Origin: Apiosordaria backusii
Taxonomy: Eukaryota > Ascomycota > Sordariomycetes > Sordariales > Lasiosphaeriaceae
NCBI GenBank assembly: GCA_030549205.1
Contig: JAUKTV010000003.1
Span: forward strand, 2,542,001-2,606,000
Direction: 5' to 3'
Length of the DNA: 64,000 nt
Shown here: positions 53,561 through 64,000 of the stretch, piece by piece
Layout of the letters: each line of letters begins with the position of its first letter
Numbering within the stretch: position 1 is the stretch's first letter
Translations under genes and position numbers: made by a program
The notes under the pieces: generated by a model
What the model was told of the DNA's origin: nothing
Seen by the model: only the letters and a program-made list of their open reading frames with translations
Database searches by the model: none

Positions 53561-56500
53561 TGTTGATTGTGGGTGATTAACGTGTAATTATCTGCCCCAA
53601 CTTGTCAGAATAAGTAACCAAGCGAAGCGCGATCCCATGAGAGCTTCTATTTTGTGTATGCGACGCGCAAGCAGCGAAAATGGCGCGATGCGCCTTCGCA
53701 GGTTCTGCTCGGCACACACACATGCGCAGCAGCTCTCTCAGCTGTGTCTCGCGCCGCAAAAATGGTTCGGCGGCCCAACTTACGTGGAAAATTGGAGGAT
53801 AAAAACGCGACGAACTTGCGCAGCGCAACAATGAAGCAAAGGCGTAAAAGATGGAGACTTGTCTGAAACAAACAACAGGAGAAGGAAGAAGACTGTGAGT
53901 CTCGTCGCGGGGCCAAAAGTCGAAATGTCGCAAGGAAAACAAAAGGTGGGCGGCACAAAAACAACGGGGTTGGGGTGGGTGAGCCAAAGCAGCCAAAAAA
54001 CCACACCACACAACCACTCACCACTCACACCTCCCATCTTTTTTTTTTTCTCTTTTCTGCCGCAACCGCTACCGACCCAGCAATCTCCAATGCCCAATCT
54101 CCAGGGGTCGACACCGCTGGACCTCCATCGTGTGTTTAGAGCGCTGCCCTGGCTTTTCTGATTAGGGCATAAACAAAGGAACCGCCTGGGTTAAGCTGTC
54201 CAAAACCAGTGGATCCATTCGGTCCAGGACAGCTCTCGCCCGATGCTGCTGCTGAGGTATTGCTCGGCATTGCCGCGCGCCTGCTGAAGACCGGGAGGAA
54301 GGAAGCGAAGTCTGCTGATGATGTTGTCAAGGGAGCAGCAAACACGTGGCGATGAGACAGTGTTCCCGCGAGAGAGAGAGGATCAACAGTCCAGACTCTC
54401 TCAGATTCTTTGCCAGTGCAGGCATTCCGTGCTCTCAATCAGCTATCGTGGACTGGTTTGGTGGTACAGGATGTGGTAGAAAGGCTGGGAGAAGCTGCGC
54501 CAGTGAACCCGCTTAAAGTGAGATGGTGGCGCTCATGAGCATCTTGAAGTCGTCAAGACGAAACCTCACATTGTGTAGCCCAAAACTTCCAAAAAGAGCG
54601 GGAAGAAGAAGTACAAGTTGTTTGTTTTTCCAACTTGAGATTTTCTTGCGCCTGTCAACTTGTAAATTGGAATGCACGCCATGCGCGCGGGTCAAACGCT
54701 GTGGGGATCGGACCCACCACCCACATTCGGGAGCGTCCAGCCACCAAACGCCGTTTAACCACCCCACATTTAAGGTGGAGCTTGGCGGTTGAAGCTATTC
54801 AGAGCTTGATCAGAGCTTCATGGAGAAGGCTTGGCGTGATGCAGAGTCGGTGTATCTTTAATGGGGACCGCTACCATTAGATTGACAGAAGCAGAGACAT
54901 AGAATCTATGTGGCTTCAAGTTTTCGATGCGTGGGCTTTCAGAAGTCAACATCAAACTGCCGAAGAGTATGTTTCAGGTAAACGCCCCCATGTAAATTCG
55001 AGGGTGGCAGTCAAACATGCAGACGGCCACTGTGCAGATTATGATCATCAATGTGTCAGTTTCAACGGCCGTGAGATGTGAAAATGTATGTGTCTTGGTA
55101 TCAACCAATGTCAGCGCGATGTTTCGTTCTGGCGTCCTCCAAGGAATTGTTGGTTCTGAGAGTTCTGTTCCATCAACAGACACAAGTCTGCGTTACGTAG
55201 TCTGCCGCGTAACCTCGAAGTATAAGACTCCAGGCAACAGTAAAAATGCCAACATTCTATCCACACTCTCTTACTCTACCCTTCCCATGAAAAATGTATC
55301 CGACCACAGCCGTCGATAAAATGCATTTCCAACATCCAATATTCTTTCCAACGTGGTGCTGGAGGCGGGGTTCGGCATCCCGGCACACTCCCTCTTTGCC
55401 CCTTCGGGGGAGACTTGCCATACTTAAAAGGTGTGGTAGGTCTAAATTGTTATTTTCTCAGTGTATTAAAACTAGAATTGTATATACTTCTCTACTATTT
55501 ATACAATTTACTTGCATTGACCTTCCTAATACCTATAGACCTTCCTAGCGACTTTCTTTATTTATTTTATCTACTTTTTTATTTTAGCTATTTTAAAAGT
55601 TAAATTACTTCCTATTAACATTTTATTTATAGACTTTTATAGTAATTTTCTTTAACTATTTTATTTACTTTTCCTATTAGGCTATTTTAGTAATCAAAGT
55701 TTTTAAAATACTATTATTAATAATATTTAAGGCTTTAATTACTTTAGTATAGTTAGGTTTAAAATTAGGTTACTTTTTTAAGCTTAATACTGTAATAGTA
55801 TAGCTAAATTAAATAATAGTAATAATATTGGTTAAGTTTTTAACAATTTTAGTAGCTTTTTTATAGAAATTAGTATATTTAGCCTTTAGAGGCTTTTTAA
55901 TTATAAGGCTAATAATAATTTAACCTTTTTCGGTAATAATAGGTATATTAGATAATGCTATTTTTATTAAGTATAGAGCTTAGAAGGTATAGTTAGTAGT
56001 ATTAATCTTTATCTTTTTAGTAAGTAGAGATATATTTATCTTTATTTATATTACTTAAGGGTATAATTAGTATAATATATACTATTTAAGTTACCAGGGT
56101 AAAATATAGTTTAAGAGTGTTAATTTCTATATTCAATATAAGCACTGACAATTGTTGAGCTTTTCCGGTGTTTTCTGTGGTATAAGGCGGCTACTAGCTA
56201 ACTCAAAAAAGCCCACTTCAGCCAGGTTTAGTCATCAAACACTCCCTCTTTGGGATTGGGTTATCGATACTCGCATCCTAATCCCCATCAGACAAAAGAT
56301 CTTCAGATATCACACGACTCGACGCAATGCGTGAGTTACATAGCAATATTACTGCGCTAATGGACCTCAGCCGTACGAGCTGTTGGATCTGAAAACATAG
56401 CCACCTATTCAATGAGCCAACTGCGCAGCACTGCATGGTTTCCATATATTGGAATGTCTACCTGTAGCCTACAGGTAGGTGGTGTTGCTGTACTACCGAG

Positions 56501-57482
56501 GCAGAATGTCACCGTCCGACACTCTCGTCGCATGCCGATTTCCAGCCGCTCTTGGTTTCTGAGCCTCGTCAGCACTAGGTCAGGTAGGTGTTGCAGCCAG
56601 TTACACTACAACAAAACCGGTACAATATCTCCGAACCACGGACGAACGAGACTCGTGAGATATTTCGTGCTCGATGCCACATGGAACCTCGGGCTCAGGT
56701 TACAATGTTAATGGGCAAGCTGCCGTGCTGCTTCAGTTGGCAATTTCCATGACACTGACAAGATCTAGAATTACCTCTTAAACAGAAGTCCTAAAATCAG
56801 ATGAAACATTATGACAGCACCGCATTTTTGTGTTGCTGTTTTGGGCATCGATGATGCGGGTTGGCCGTCCGCGCCTTACACCGCACAGTGCCAAGCCATA
56901 AACTTTTGTGCGGATTGGTGGGAGAGGGGCAGTGGGTCCCGCCTGCCGGGGGCTGCTTGTGGGCTTGCATTGGCTCCTGGGGGGAGCTCGGACTGGTACA
57001 AGGTACCTGGTTCCAGCCTGCTGTCAGAGAACCGGCGGCGCTGTGCGACTTGACCTAACCCTGAAAGGGACCTTTGCTTTGCCTTGCCCAGAGACTCGAC
57101 CGTCATGAAGGCGCGCTCCCCTGTGTTTCGTAGAGAATTGGCGAATGGCTAGAATCAATAAAATCTTTGCCCCTCCAGGCCTCCACTCTCACACAGCATC
57201 TCGATCAAGTCCCGACAAACCATCAACGTCCAGCTTCCATCGATCATCGCTGCTCTTCGGCACATGCAGTTACGGCAGACCACACGAGATATGACCTAGC
57301 CCCTTTTAGCCTTGCCTGACACCTCAGCTTCCGCCCCTGTATTCTCGTACCTAATATTTTCTTCGGCTTTACCTCCCAACCACGAGTCGGGGTTCGCAAA
57401 AGTTGCTTGCCGCCAAAATATCCATTTTGCGGCTCCGACCAAGTTCAACACCTCCTCGACGCGAACCAAAACCGAGAAAAAG
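53561..57482. other. Gene-poor region (3.9 kb) with RIP-like remnant
   Basis: Promoter of the lysine-rich gene on the left, then no supported gene up to the GT32-like start. The 100-residue minus-strand frame at 54136-54438 is not convincing. The main feature is the AT-rich block at 55430-56150. The bases just before 57483 are a probable leader. Confidence 0.5.
55430..56150. mobile_element. AT-rich degraded repeat with RIP signature (element type unknown)
   Basis: The block is mostly A and T, with very many TA dinucleotides. In about 480 bases (55621-56100) I count only about two CA and three TG, where dozens would be expected even at this composition. This depletion on both strands with TA excess is the mark of repeat-induced point mutation, which hits duplicated DNA such as transposons. 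No coding remnant or terminal repeat that would name the element is left. Outside the block, composition returns to normal within a few bases. Confidence 0.65.
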
Positions 57483-58580
57483 ATGATTGTGTCGCGCAAT
57501 GCCTACCGTCTCATCGCTATCGTCTACGGCTGTATAGTCATCTACATATCCGCTCCCTACCTCTACCGTTTCGGGGACCATGTGAGACAGACGAACCCGT
57601 TTTCGGGGCAGAAATGGATCGAACAAGCCTTCGTCCCTACCGAAGCCGAGCTCGCATGCCTCAACGGCCAGTTATACGAACACACCACCACCACCACCAC
57701 CACCCACAAAACCAACACCGAATCCGAACCAATACCAAACATAGTCCACTTCAACTACGGGCTCAAAAACCCACTATACCACCCGGGAGCAGGTCACTTT
57801 GATTTTTTGAGTTACCTGGCAGTCCGATCCGCCATCGTCTCCCTCAAACCCGACGCCGTGTACCTACACTACACCTACCTCTCCGAACCCCCCTCCCCGG
57901 ACCCGAGCGCAGACCCATTAACCAACCCTTGGATCCGCCGATTGTCCAAAGACATCACTTTAATCCACCACCCCCCTTCCTCGTCGGACGACCACTACGC
58001 CCACGTCTCGGACACTCTGCGTCTGAGAGCCCTCCTCCAAGAAGGCGGCATCTACCTCGACATTGACGCCTTTGCCTTGAGGCCCTTTGACCGCATCCTC
58101 GCCAACCCGTCCCCGCACGATGTCATACTCGGCGCAGAAGGCGGAAACCGCTGGGGCCTCTGCAACGCAGTCATTGCCGCGCGGCCAAACTCGACGTTTT
58201 TGACCCGCTGGCTCGAGAGCTACAACAATACGGACTTGTCCAAAGAATGGAATTATCATTCGGTTATCCTGCCCAAAGAACTTGCGGAGGAGCACCCAAG
58301 TGAAGTGTGCGCCCTGGCGCCGGATGCGTTTTTCTGGCCGACGTGGACGTGGAGGCACATCGACTGGATGCATCAGAGGCTAGATAAGGACAAGGCGAAG
58401 TACTGGCAGGAGGAGATTGAGAGGCACGGGGGGAGTCTGTTTACGAACCAGCTGGCGTATCATGCTTGGAGTCAGATGGCGTGGGAGAGGTATTTGAGGG
58501 AGTTGACGCCGGAGGTGGTGAAGGGGAGGGATACGAGGTTTAATTTGTTGATGAGGAGGTTTTTGGAGGATGATTTATAA
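57483..58580 (+). CDS. GT32-like glycosyltransferase with DXD motif (type II membrane protein)
   Basis: Single exon, 365 residues from ATG 57483. A membrane anchor at about 6-25 (YRLIAIVYGCIVIYISAPYL) suggests a Golgi type II protein. The catalytic core has PNIVHFNYG, LRLRALLQEGGIYLDIDAFA with the nucleotide-sugar/metal DXD at Asp193 and Asp195, RPFDRI, and NAVIAARPNSTFLTRW. This is the Gly_transf_sug region of family GT32 (Och1-like and alpha-1,4-GlcNAc/galactosyl transferases). The frame extends upstream, but only from non-ATG codons. Sugar and acceptor are unknown. It is the first of three glycosyltransferase genes at this end. Confidence 0.9.
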   Translation: MIVSRNAYRLIAIVYGCIVIYISAPYLYRFGDHVRQTNPFSGQKWIEQAFVPTEAELACLNGQLYEHTTTTTTTHKTNTESEPIPNIVHFNYGLKNPLYHPGAGHFDFLSYLAVRSAIVSLKPDAVYLHYTYLSEPPSPDPSADPLTNPWIRRLSKDITLIHHPPSSSDDHYAHVSDTLRLRALLQEGGIYLDIDAFALRPFDRILANPSPHDVILGAEGGNRWGLCNAVIAARPNSTFLTRWLESYNNTDLSKEWNYHSVILPKELAEEHPSEVCALAPDAFFWPTWTWRHIDWMHQRLDKDKAKYWQEEIERHGGSLFTNQLAYHAWSQMAWERYLRELTPEVVKGRDTRFNLLMRRFLEDDL

Positions 58581-59682
58581 TGATTGTTTGTATGTGCAAG
58601 GTATTCCGTTTTTGGGTACAGGTGTGTATGTATGTATGTGTATGGGAGGTGGGAGCGGTGTGTGTATCATGAACCGGCGTTTTTTTGGGGGGGGTTTGCT
58701 TTCAAGTATGGGTGGTGGTGGGGGTTGCCAAAGGGGATGGGAGAGAAGTTGCTGGAGCAAGTGGATCTGAGGTGGTGGTGCGGATGAATATTCTTTTAAT
58801 GGCTGATGACGATGATGGGGGGAAGCGATGGTGTTGACAACATTGGGGACAGAGGGAGCATGATGATTGCGGTTTTTTTTTTTCACAATTCCGGTTTTCT
58901 CTTTTTCGAACCAAAAAAGATACCCAGGTTTTTACACGCGCGCGTCTATATATGGATACCCTCACCATTTTATATAGTCTGGCAACTGTTTCGATGGTTT
59001 TTTTTTTTTTTCGTCTTGTTTTGTCTTTTGTTGTTGTTTGTAATGTACGTTTTTGAGGAGATGATTGGAGGCACATACACGATGAACAATACATAATACA
59101 TAACTTGATCTTTTCCAGTTCAAAGGCACGATGTTCGTCAGGCAGGTTCTTTTCGCTGGACGTGAGAACTCAATTGACCTGTGCCACAGGCAGCGGGCCT
59201 TTTGGAAATTGGACTGGTTTATGTGCTTATGTCGGCTAGGATGTATGTATGGTACCTTTGGGATGAGAGGAATGGTTTATATTGAGACCGAGACCGAGGA
59301 GCTTACGCCCCCCTACCCCCATTATGCCATTACTAATTACAGGTCTTGTTCTGTACACCCCATGTCTTTTCATATACAGAATTCGCCCTTCTACACAACG
59401 CCCCTCCTTCCCCTAATAAAGACGATGCCATGCTCCTTGATCTTATTCACCCCTTTCACTCAGTGAAACCGTCTCGCATCCAAAAAAAACTTCCGGCTAT
59501 CGCTCAAACCCAGCACAAAAGACCAAACACGAAAACAAAACAAAAGCCACCGCCACATGTACTATATACCTCTCGCCGCAATGCTCAGTTTTGTACAACA
59601 ACAAAAAAAATATTAACATGATCAAATACATATATATACCCCCCTTCTTACCTTTCCCCCCTCCCCTCTCAAGGCTCCCCTC
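58581..59682. other. Convergent 3' region between two glycosyltransferases
   Basis: 1.1 kb with homopolymer A, T and G runs and CT-rich stretches; no supported gene. Confidence 0.45.
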
Positions 59683-61058
59683 TCAAGGCCACCAACTCCT
59701 CGCCCAAGCATAAACCCCCAACCTCCTCCCCTTATTCGGCTGCGTAAGCCGATTCAAACAATAACTGGCATGATTCCTCGTCCTGCTGCCATCGCACTCA
59801 CACCTGCACCCAATCCCATCCTTCATCTCTTCCGCCACCGTAAACGCCGGCTCCCCCAGCACCTCACTCTGCAGCAGCTGGCCCCCCGGAGCATTAGCAG
59901 GGCATTGGTAGTACCAATCGTGACGGTACCCAATATCCTCAAAGTGGTGAACCTTGTGCGAGTCTAGCAGCATTCCCAGAGCAAGCGAATGAACAGGTGC
60001 GTCGCCCCACTGTGTTTTTTCTCGTTAGTAACATGCCTACAACAGGAATGGGGGGGAAAATGGGGAAAAGATACGTACTCTCTCAGAGTAAAACCCCCCC
60101 GTCCGATCAAGATGCTCAAACAAATACTGATAGGCATTGCTCCTGAAAAAGTCCAAGCTCGCAATCTCAAAGTTGCTCCAATAGTGGCACAGATTCCACC
60201 CGTCCCCGTGGCGGTCCCTGTGGCTAAACCACGACATCATTTTTCTGAAAGGCCAGGGGAGCCAACTAGGGGATACCATCGCCTTCCAGAGCTCCGTCGT
60301 GGGGTAATCCTGCTGCTCCTTCCAGTCGGCCACGGTCCTGAACAAGCTAGGGCAGGTCGCCGGCTCTTTAGGCAGCGCGACCGTGAACCCATAGACTTTT
60401 TCGTGCTTGGCCATCTCGACAAACGGGTCGTAGGTCAGCGCGCAGTAAAACTCGACGTCGGGCTCTATCCTCCAGTACCATTTGTATTCCTTGAGGGCTT
60501 TCAACGTGTAAAATTTGCCCGAGTAGAACCTGCACATGTGGTGATAGCTTTCCAGTCCGCCGTAGAGAACCCCCTGTTGGCCCTGCCGGTTAATCGCTTG
60601 TCTGGCTCGGTCTTCGTTGATGTATGAGGGAAAACCCCATTCCTCGGGTGAGACAACCTCGAACTTGGCGCCGCCTGAGACGGTCTCGTTCATGGTGGAG
60701 ATGAACTCGGGATCCCACTCTTCGTCGTTGAGGAAGACTATCGGGTAGTGGAACCAGCGGTTGAAGTGTTTTTCTATGGAGATGACCGTCCTGAGGGCCT
60801 TTTCGACTTCGTGGTTGCGGGCGAGCATGACTATTGCTGCGGACTCGCGGGGGGCGGTGATGTCGGGTTCTTGGCAGGAGGTGTGGAAGGGGACGTCGAG
60901 ATCGCGTGCGGGGTGGTGGACTGAAAAATAGGAGTTGTGGAAGTAGACTTCGGTGAGGAGGGCGAGGAACAGCAGGAATAGGGGGATGCGGTAGGGGTGA
61001 AGGCGGGAGAGGAGGGTGCGGAGGGCCCCCGGGGGCGGACGAGGGGGGGGAAGAGCAT
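59683..61058 (-). CDS. KTR/KRE2-family alpha-1,2-mannosyltransferase (GT15) with a 5' frameshift
   Basis: Two exons: 61058-60079 and 60009-59683 (69-bp intron; the junction gives SER-WGDAPVHS, a GT15 hallmark). Core motifs are SAAIVMLARN, ISIEKHFNRWFHYPIVFLND, YHHMCRFYSGKFY and the nucleophile region YWRIEPDVEFYC (Glu near 199), then the Cys-rich end. The reading frame with the membrane anchor (PLFLLFLALLTEVYF) has no ATG upstream. The only nearby ATG, at 61058, is one base out of register. A run of eight G (plus strand, 61043-61050) lies between, so one extra base there would give a normal 435-residue type II protein. Enzymes of this family add alpha-1,2-mannose to O- and N-glycans in the Golgi. 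As given, translation could also start at ATG 60825. Confidence 0.85.
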
Positions 61059-62073
61059 TGTGAATAAATGGCGAGGAGAAAGTTGGTATTAGGATATCAG
61101 AATAGTTGTCCGCGATTGTGATTGAGGATTTTGGTCGTTTGTTCCCGTCGTGAGTGGTATATAGTCGTAATTAGCGGTCGGGCGTAGCGAAGGGGGTATC
61201 GTATCGATCAGCGGGACTGGCGGAGAAAGCGAACGACAGAGAAAACCAGCTCTGGAAAGCTATCGCGAGATGCTCAATTGGCGCTCCATGGCGCGCGCCT
61301 GTGTTCGAAGTGCTGTAAAGAAGAAAAACAAAACAGAGGCTGATGAGGATTTCGCAATCTGGTACCTGGTCCCCGTTCGTCTCGTGGAGCCGGAATAATT
61401 TAGGCCAGTCCAGACCAGCCACAGCCGACATGCAGAAATGATGGATGCCACGGGAGCAGGGTCCAAAGCTTCTGTGGCCCGAGCTCGCATGAGCTTAGCA
61501 TTCCAGGTTTACTAGACCTATTCTGGATAGCTCGGACTCGCTCTGGACAGGGGCGCCGTTGTTGGGGTTTCGTCTGATGCCAAGGGCCGAGCCAAGGAAG
61601 AAAGTGACGTACTCGGCGGCAGTGCAAATTGCCAAAAAGGAGGATTGCTGCAATGCCGGTTTTCCAGACGTTGGTTATTTGTGGAGAAGACGGTACGCGT
61701 CGGATTCAAACGTGTAACCATACAGAAGAGAGACGTCGGATGTCGGAACTGCTGCCATCCACTGTGAGGCTGTTGGGCGGTGTGATGCCTGACTTATGTA
61801 TATATATCGCTAGTCCTCTCTCTCAGTCTCTTCAGCTGGCGATCAATTGGACAAGGCTGTCCCATTGTACATACAGCCCTCGGGGCATCCCAGACAAATT
61901 TGTAATAAACTGCCCGCCGCCGCATTTCATCCCTTGATTCATTCAACGTCTATTCTTTTATATTTTTAATCCCCCTCCCCCCGCCATAAGATGCTGTCTT
62001 TGGCAACAGCTTTGTATACACAACCGCTCCTCTCACCTGGTAAATAAATATAGACCCCTGGTACATAAATAGA
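61059..62073. promoter_or_regulatory. Divergent promoter region, KTR / CMT1 mannosyltransferases
   Basis: About 1 kb between the opposed starts of two Golgi mannosyltransferase genes; suits shared control. No other gene seen. Confidence 0.4.
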
Positions 62074-63838
62074 ATGAAGGACACAATCAACTACGACCAC
62101 TGTCTCTACGACACCGACTCCGACGACCATGAAACCCACGAGTTCCTCCGCCGTCCCAGCTGGGAAGACCACCAAGAAAACCTCACACAACTACACACCA
62201 AGTACATATCCCCTACAAAACCCTACCTCCTAAAAGCCCAACGCTTCTTCTCCCGCATCCGCCTCCTCCGCCGAACCGCCTGGCGACACACGCCCCGCCC
62301 CCTCATCCTCCTGCTCAAATCCCTATTAATATTCATCACCTCCATCCTCATCCTCACCCCCATTTTCTTACCATCCTACTCCAACCCCCCAATACACTAC
62401 TCCAAACTCGCCCACTCCTGCCGCGGCACCAACCCCGCGACGGCTGCGCCAACCTCTGGAACGACCAAGTTTTCATCGCCACCATCCTCTACGACAAGTC
62501 CGGCAAGCTCGCCTCAGGCCCCTTTGCCGACAGGCTCCTCCGGCTAATCCACCTCCTCGGCCCCGAAAACGTATTTTTATCCATCTACGAAAACGACTCC
62601 GGCCCCACCGGCAAGGCCGCGCTGGAGAAACTCAAAGCGCGGGTGCCCTGCAAAAGCTCGATCGTGTCCGAGGAGCACGTCTCCCTGGATGATTTCCCGA
62701 CTGTGATCTTGCCCGACGGCACACCAAGAGTCAAGCGCGTGGCGTACCTAGCCGAGCTTCGCAACCGCGCCTTGAGGCCGCTGGACAAGCGCGACAAAAA
62801 AGACCGGGTGGACGGGGTCAGAAAGTTTGACAAGGTTTTGTTTCTGAATGATGTCGTGTTTGACCCTATCGACGCGGCAAATCTGCTGTTTAGTACCAAC
62901 CAAGATCCTGGGACGAATAAAGCGAGCTATGTCGCGGCGTGTGCGATGGATTTTTGGTTTGGGCATAGGATGTACGACATTTATGCCATGAGGGACGCGG
63001 ACGGGTACGCGAGTTATCAGTCGATTTACCCGTTTTTTGGGGGGAGGGGGAGGGGGTTGTCGAGGAGGGATGTGCTGGAGAGTAGGGATGCGGTTAGGGT
63101 CAAGAGCTGCTGGGGGGGGATGATGGCGATGCAGGCGAAGTATGTTCAGAATATCGAGGAGGAGAGGCCGAAAGGGAGAGCGTGGGAGGAGGGCGTGGTG
63201 GCGGGGCATGCGATTGATCCGGAGAATAACACGGTGGCGGTTAACGGTCCGGTTAGGTTTCGGCATGAGCCGGGGGCGTATTATGACGCGTGCGAGTGCT
63301 GTTTGTTTTCGGCGGATTTGACGCAGGTTGCGAAGAAGAGTGGGGATTTACCGTCGGACACGATGGAGGGGAGTGAAAGTGGGATTTTTGTCAACCCTTA
63401 TGTAAGGGTGGCGTACGAGGAGGGGGTGTACAAGTTGATTAACGTGGCAAGGTTGTGGGAGAAGTTGGTGAGGGTTATATTTGATCTCCAGACTAAGTGG
63501 TTCGAACCGGAGGCGCAGAACCCGTGGAGGACGGTGCAAGAGGGGGAGACGTTTGAGGAGGAGATTTGGAATGGAAAAGAATGGGAGATTCGAACGCATA
63601 CCGGACGGCCTGGCTTGTTTTGCGGCGTGAGAGAAATGCAGGTCTTGCGCGTTGGGGGAAAGCGAGCAGGCAAGAGTGGGAACAACTGGGCGAACACCAG
63701 GATGCCGCCGGGACAGACGATGAAGTTCAGAACGTGGTGGGGGATATCCTGCCAGCGAGTTGGAGGCAAGATTATAAAGACACTCCTCTGGAAAAGAAGG
63801 AGTCGTTCTTTTATAAGTTATATTCTTGGGATAAATAG
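62074..63838 (+). CDS. CMT1/CAP59-like alpha-1,3-mannosyltransferase (GT69) with two frameshifts
   Basis: Starts at ATG 62074. An acidic cytoplasmic head (DTDSDDHETHEFLRRPSWED) leads to an anchor (LILLLKSLLIFITSILILTP) and a stem. The catalytic region reads DQVFIATILYDKSGKLASG and LLGPENVFLSIYENDSG. It continues with RVKRVAYLAELRNRAL, FDKVLFLNDVVFDP and YVAACAMDFW, then FYDIYAMRD-type and SCWGGMMAM segments, all typical of Cryptococcus Cmt1/Cap59 relatives. The frame changes twice: at four C (62433-62436), needed to pass from HSCRGTNP to RDGCANLWND, and at five G (63739-63743), needed to pass from RTWWG to DILPASWRQDYKD. One added base at each site gives about 588 residues ending WDK. The enzyme likely adds alpha-1,3-mannose in the Golgi. 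The real gene may be intact if the breaks are sequence errors. Confidence 0.85.
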
Positions 63839-63881
63839 TAGGAGCAACGTACATTTTTGGGATAAATAGTAGGAGGCAACG
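63826..63881. repeat. Tandem duplication of about 31 bp carrying the CMT1 stop codon
   Basis: TTGGGATAAATAGTAGGAG followed by CAACG or GCAACG occurs twice, at 63826 and 63857. The offset of 31 bases places the same TGG-GAT-AAA-TAG ending in two different frames. Confidence 0.85.
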
Positions 63882-64000
63882 GATAGGCCTTTTGGGCTAT
63901 CGCGGAAGTACAAAAGAGCATTGGATATAAGGAGGAACAAGGATCAAATGACCAGCATAATTAGAAGCATCACATATATATATCATCATCTATATAGCAT
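63882..64000. other. Right edge of window, 3' flank of CMT1-like gene
   Basis: AT-rich 3' flanking DNA; nothing further can be called before the window ends. Confidence 0.4.

Noticed and set aside
54136..54438. Possible 100-residue minus-strand protein upstream of the lysine-rich gene
   Set aside because: No signal, domain or splice context; composition is like random GC-richer DNA.
57312..57482. 57-residue upstream extension of the GT32-like protein
   Set aside because: Begins at TTG only, and would bury the membrane anchor behind a hydrophilic head; treated as leader.
1..64000. CRISPR arrays, bacterial operons, riboswitches, phage genes
   Set aside because: Looked for and not seen; the DNA is eukaryotic nuclear throughout.

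Overview
This 64-kb window is nuclear DNA of a filamentous ascomycete, most likely a Sordariomycete of the order Sordariales. The evidence is short (about 50-95 bp) GT-AG introns with CTAAC/CTGAC-like branch sites, a solitary dispersed 5S rRNA gene, Neurospora/Podospora-like protein families, and an AT-rich block that looks like a repeat worn down by repeat-induced point mutation (RIP). About 25 protein genes can be assembled from spliced exons, plus one tRNA and one 5S rRNA. Genes lie on both strands; there are no operons, but many neighbours are divergent pairs.

Left part (1-19 kb): the 3' end of an unrecognised gene, a full-length membrane SREBP (bHLH-Zip + DUF2014), a 5S rRNA gene, a secreted cysteine-rich protein with a phospholipase-A2-like core lacking the catalytic His, an uncharacterised membrane-type protein, tRNA-Arg(TCT), a molybdate-type MFS transporter divergent from RXT2 (Rpd3L complex), and a DHA2 efflux pump.

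Middle (19-49 kb): a GH81 endo-beta-1,3-glucanase with one frameshift, the telomere-capping protein STN1 carrying 15 TGLE-type repeats, a DNAJC9-like J-protein divergent from a RibD-like deaminase, a SURNod19-like secreted protein, a PEX11-family protein, complex I NUO51 divergent from dynactin p27, a three-part fusion (PPCDC-like flavoprotein + F-box + ankyrin-like repeats), a basic nuclear-type protein, TRM7 divergent from MAK5, a GNAT acetyltransferase and a five-exon conserved-looking protein of unknown role.

Right part (49-64 kb): two gene-poor stretches (49.2-53.1 and 53.6-57.5 kb) with microsatellites, a 19-nt G tract and a RIP-like AT-rich remnant flank a small lysine-rich protein gene. 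The end of the window holds three Golgi-type glycosyltransferase genes in a row (GT32-like, KTR/GT15, CMT1/GT69), the last two divergent. They could act on the same cell-wall or secreted glycans. Four apparent one-base deletions in G/C runs interrupt GH81, KTR and CMT1. Because all are of one type and the rest of each gene is well preserved, sequence or assembly error is the first explanation to test. All function calls are from reading the translated sequence; no database search was run.
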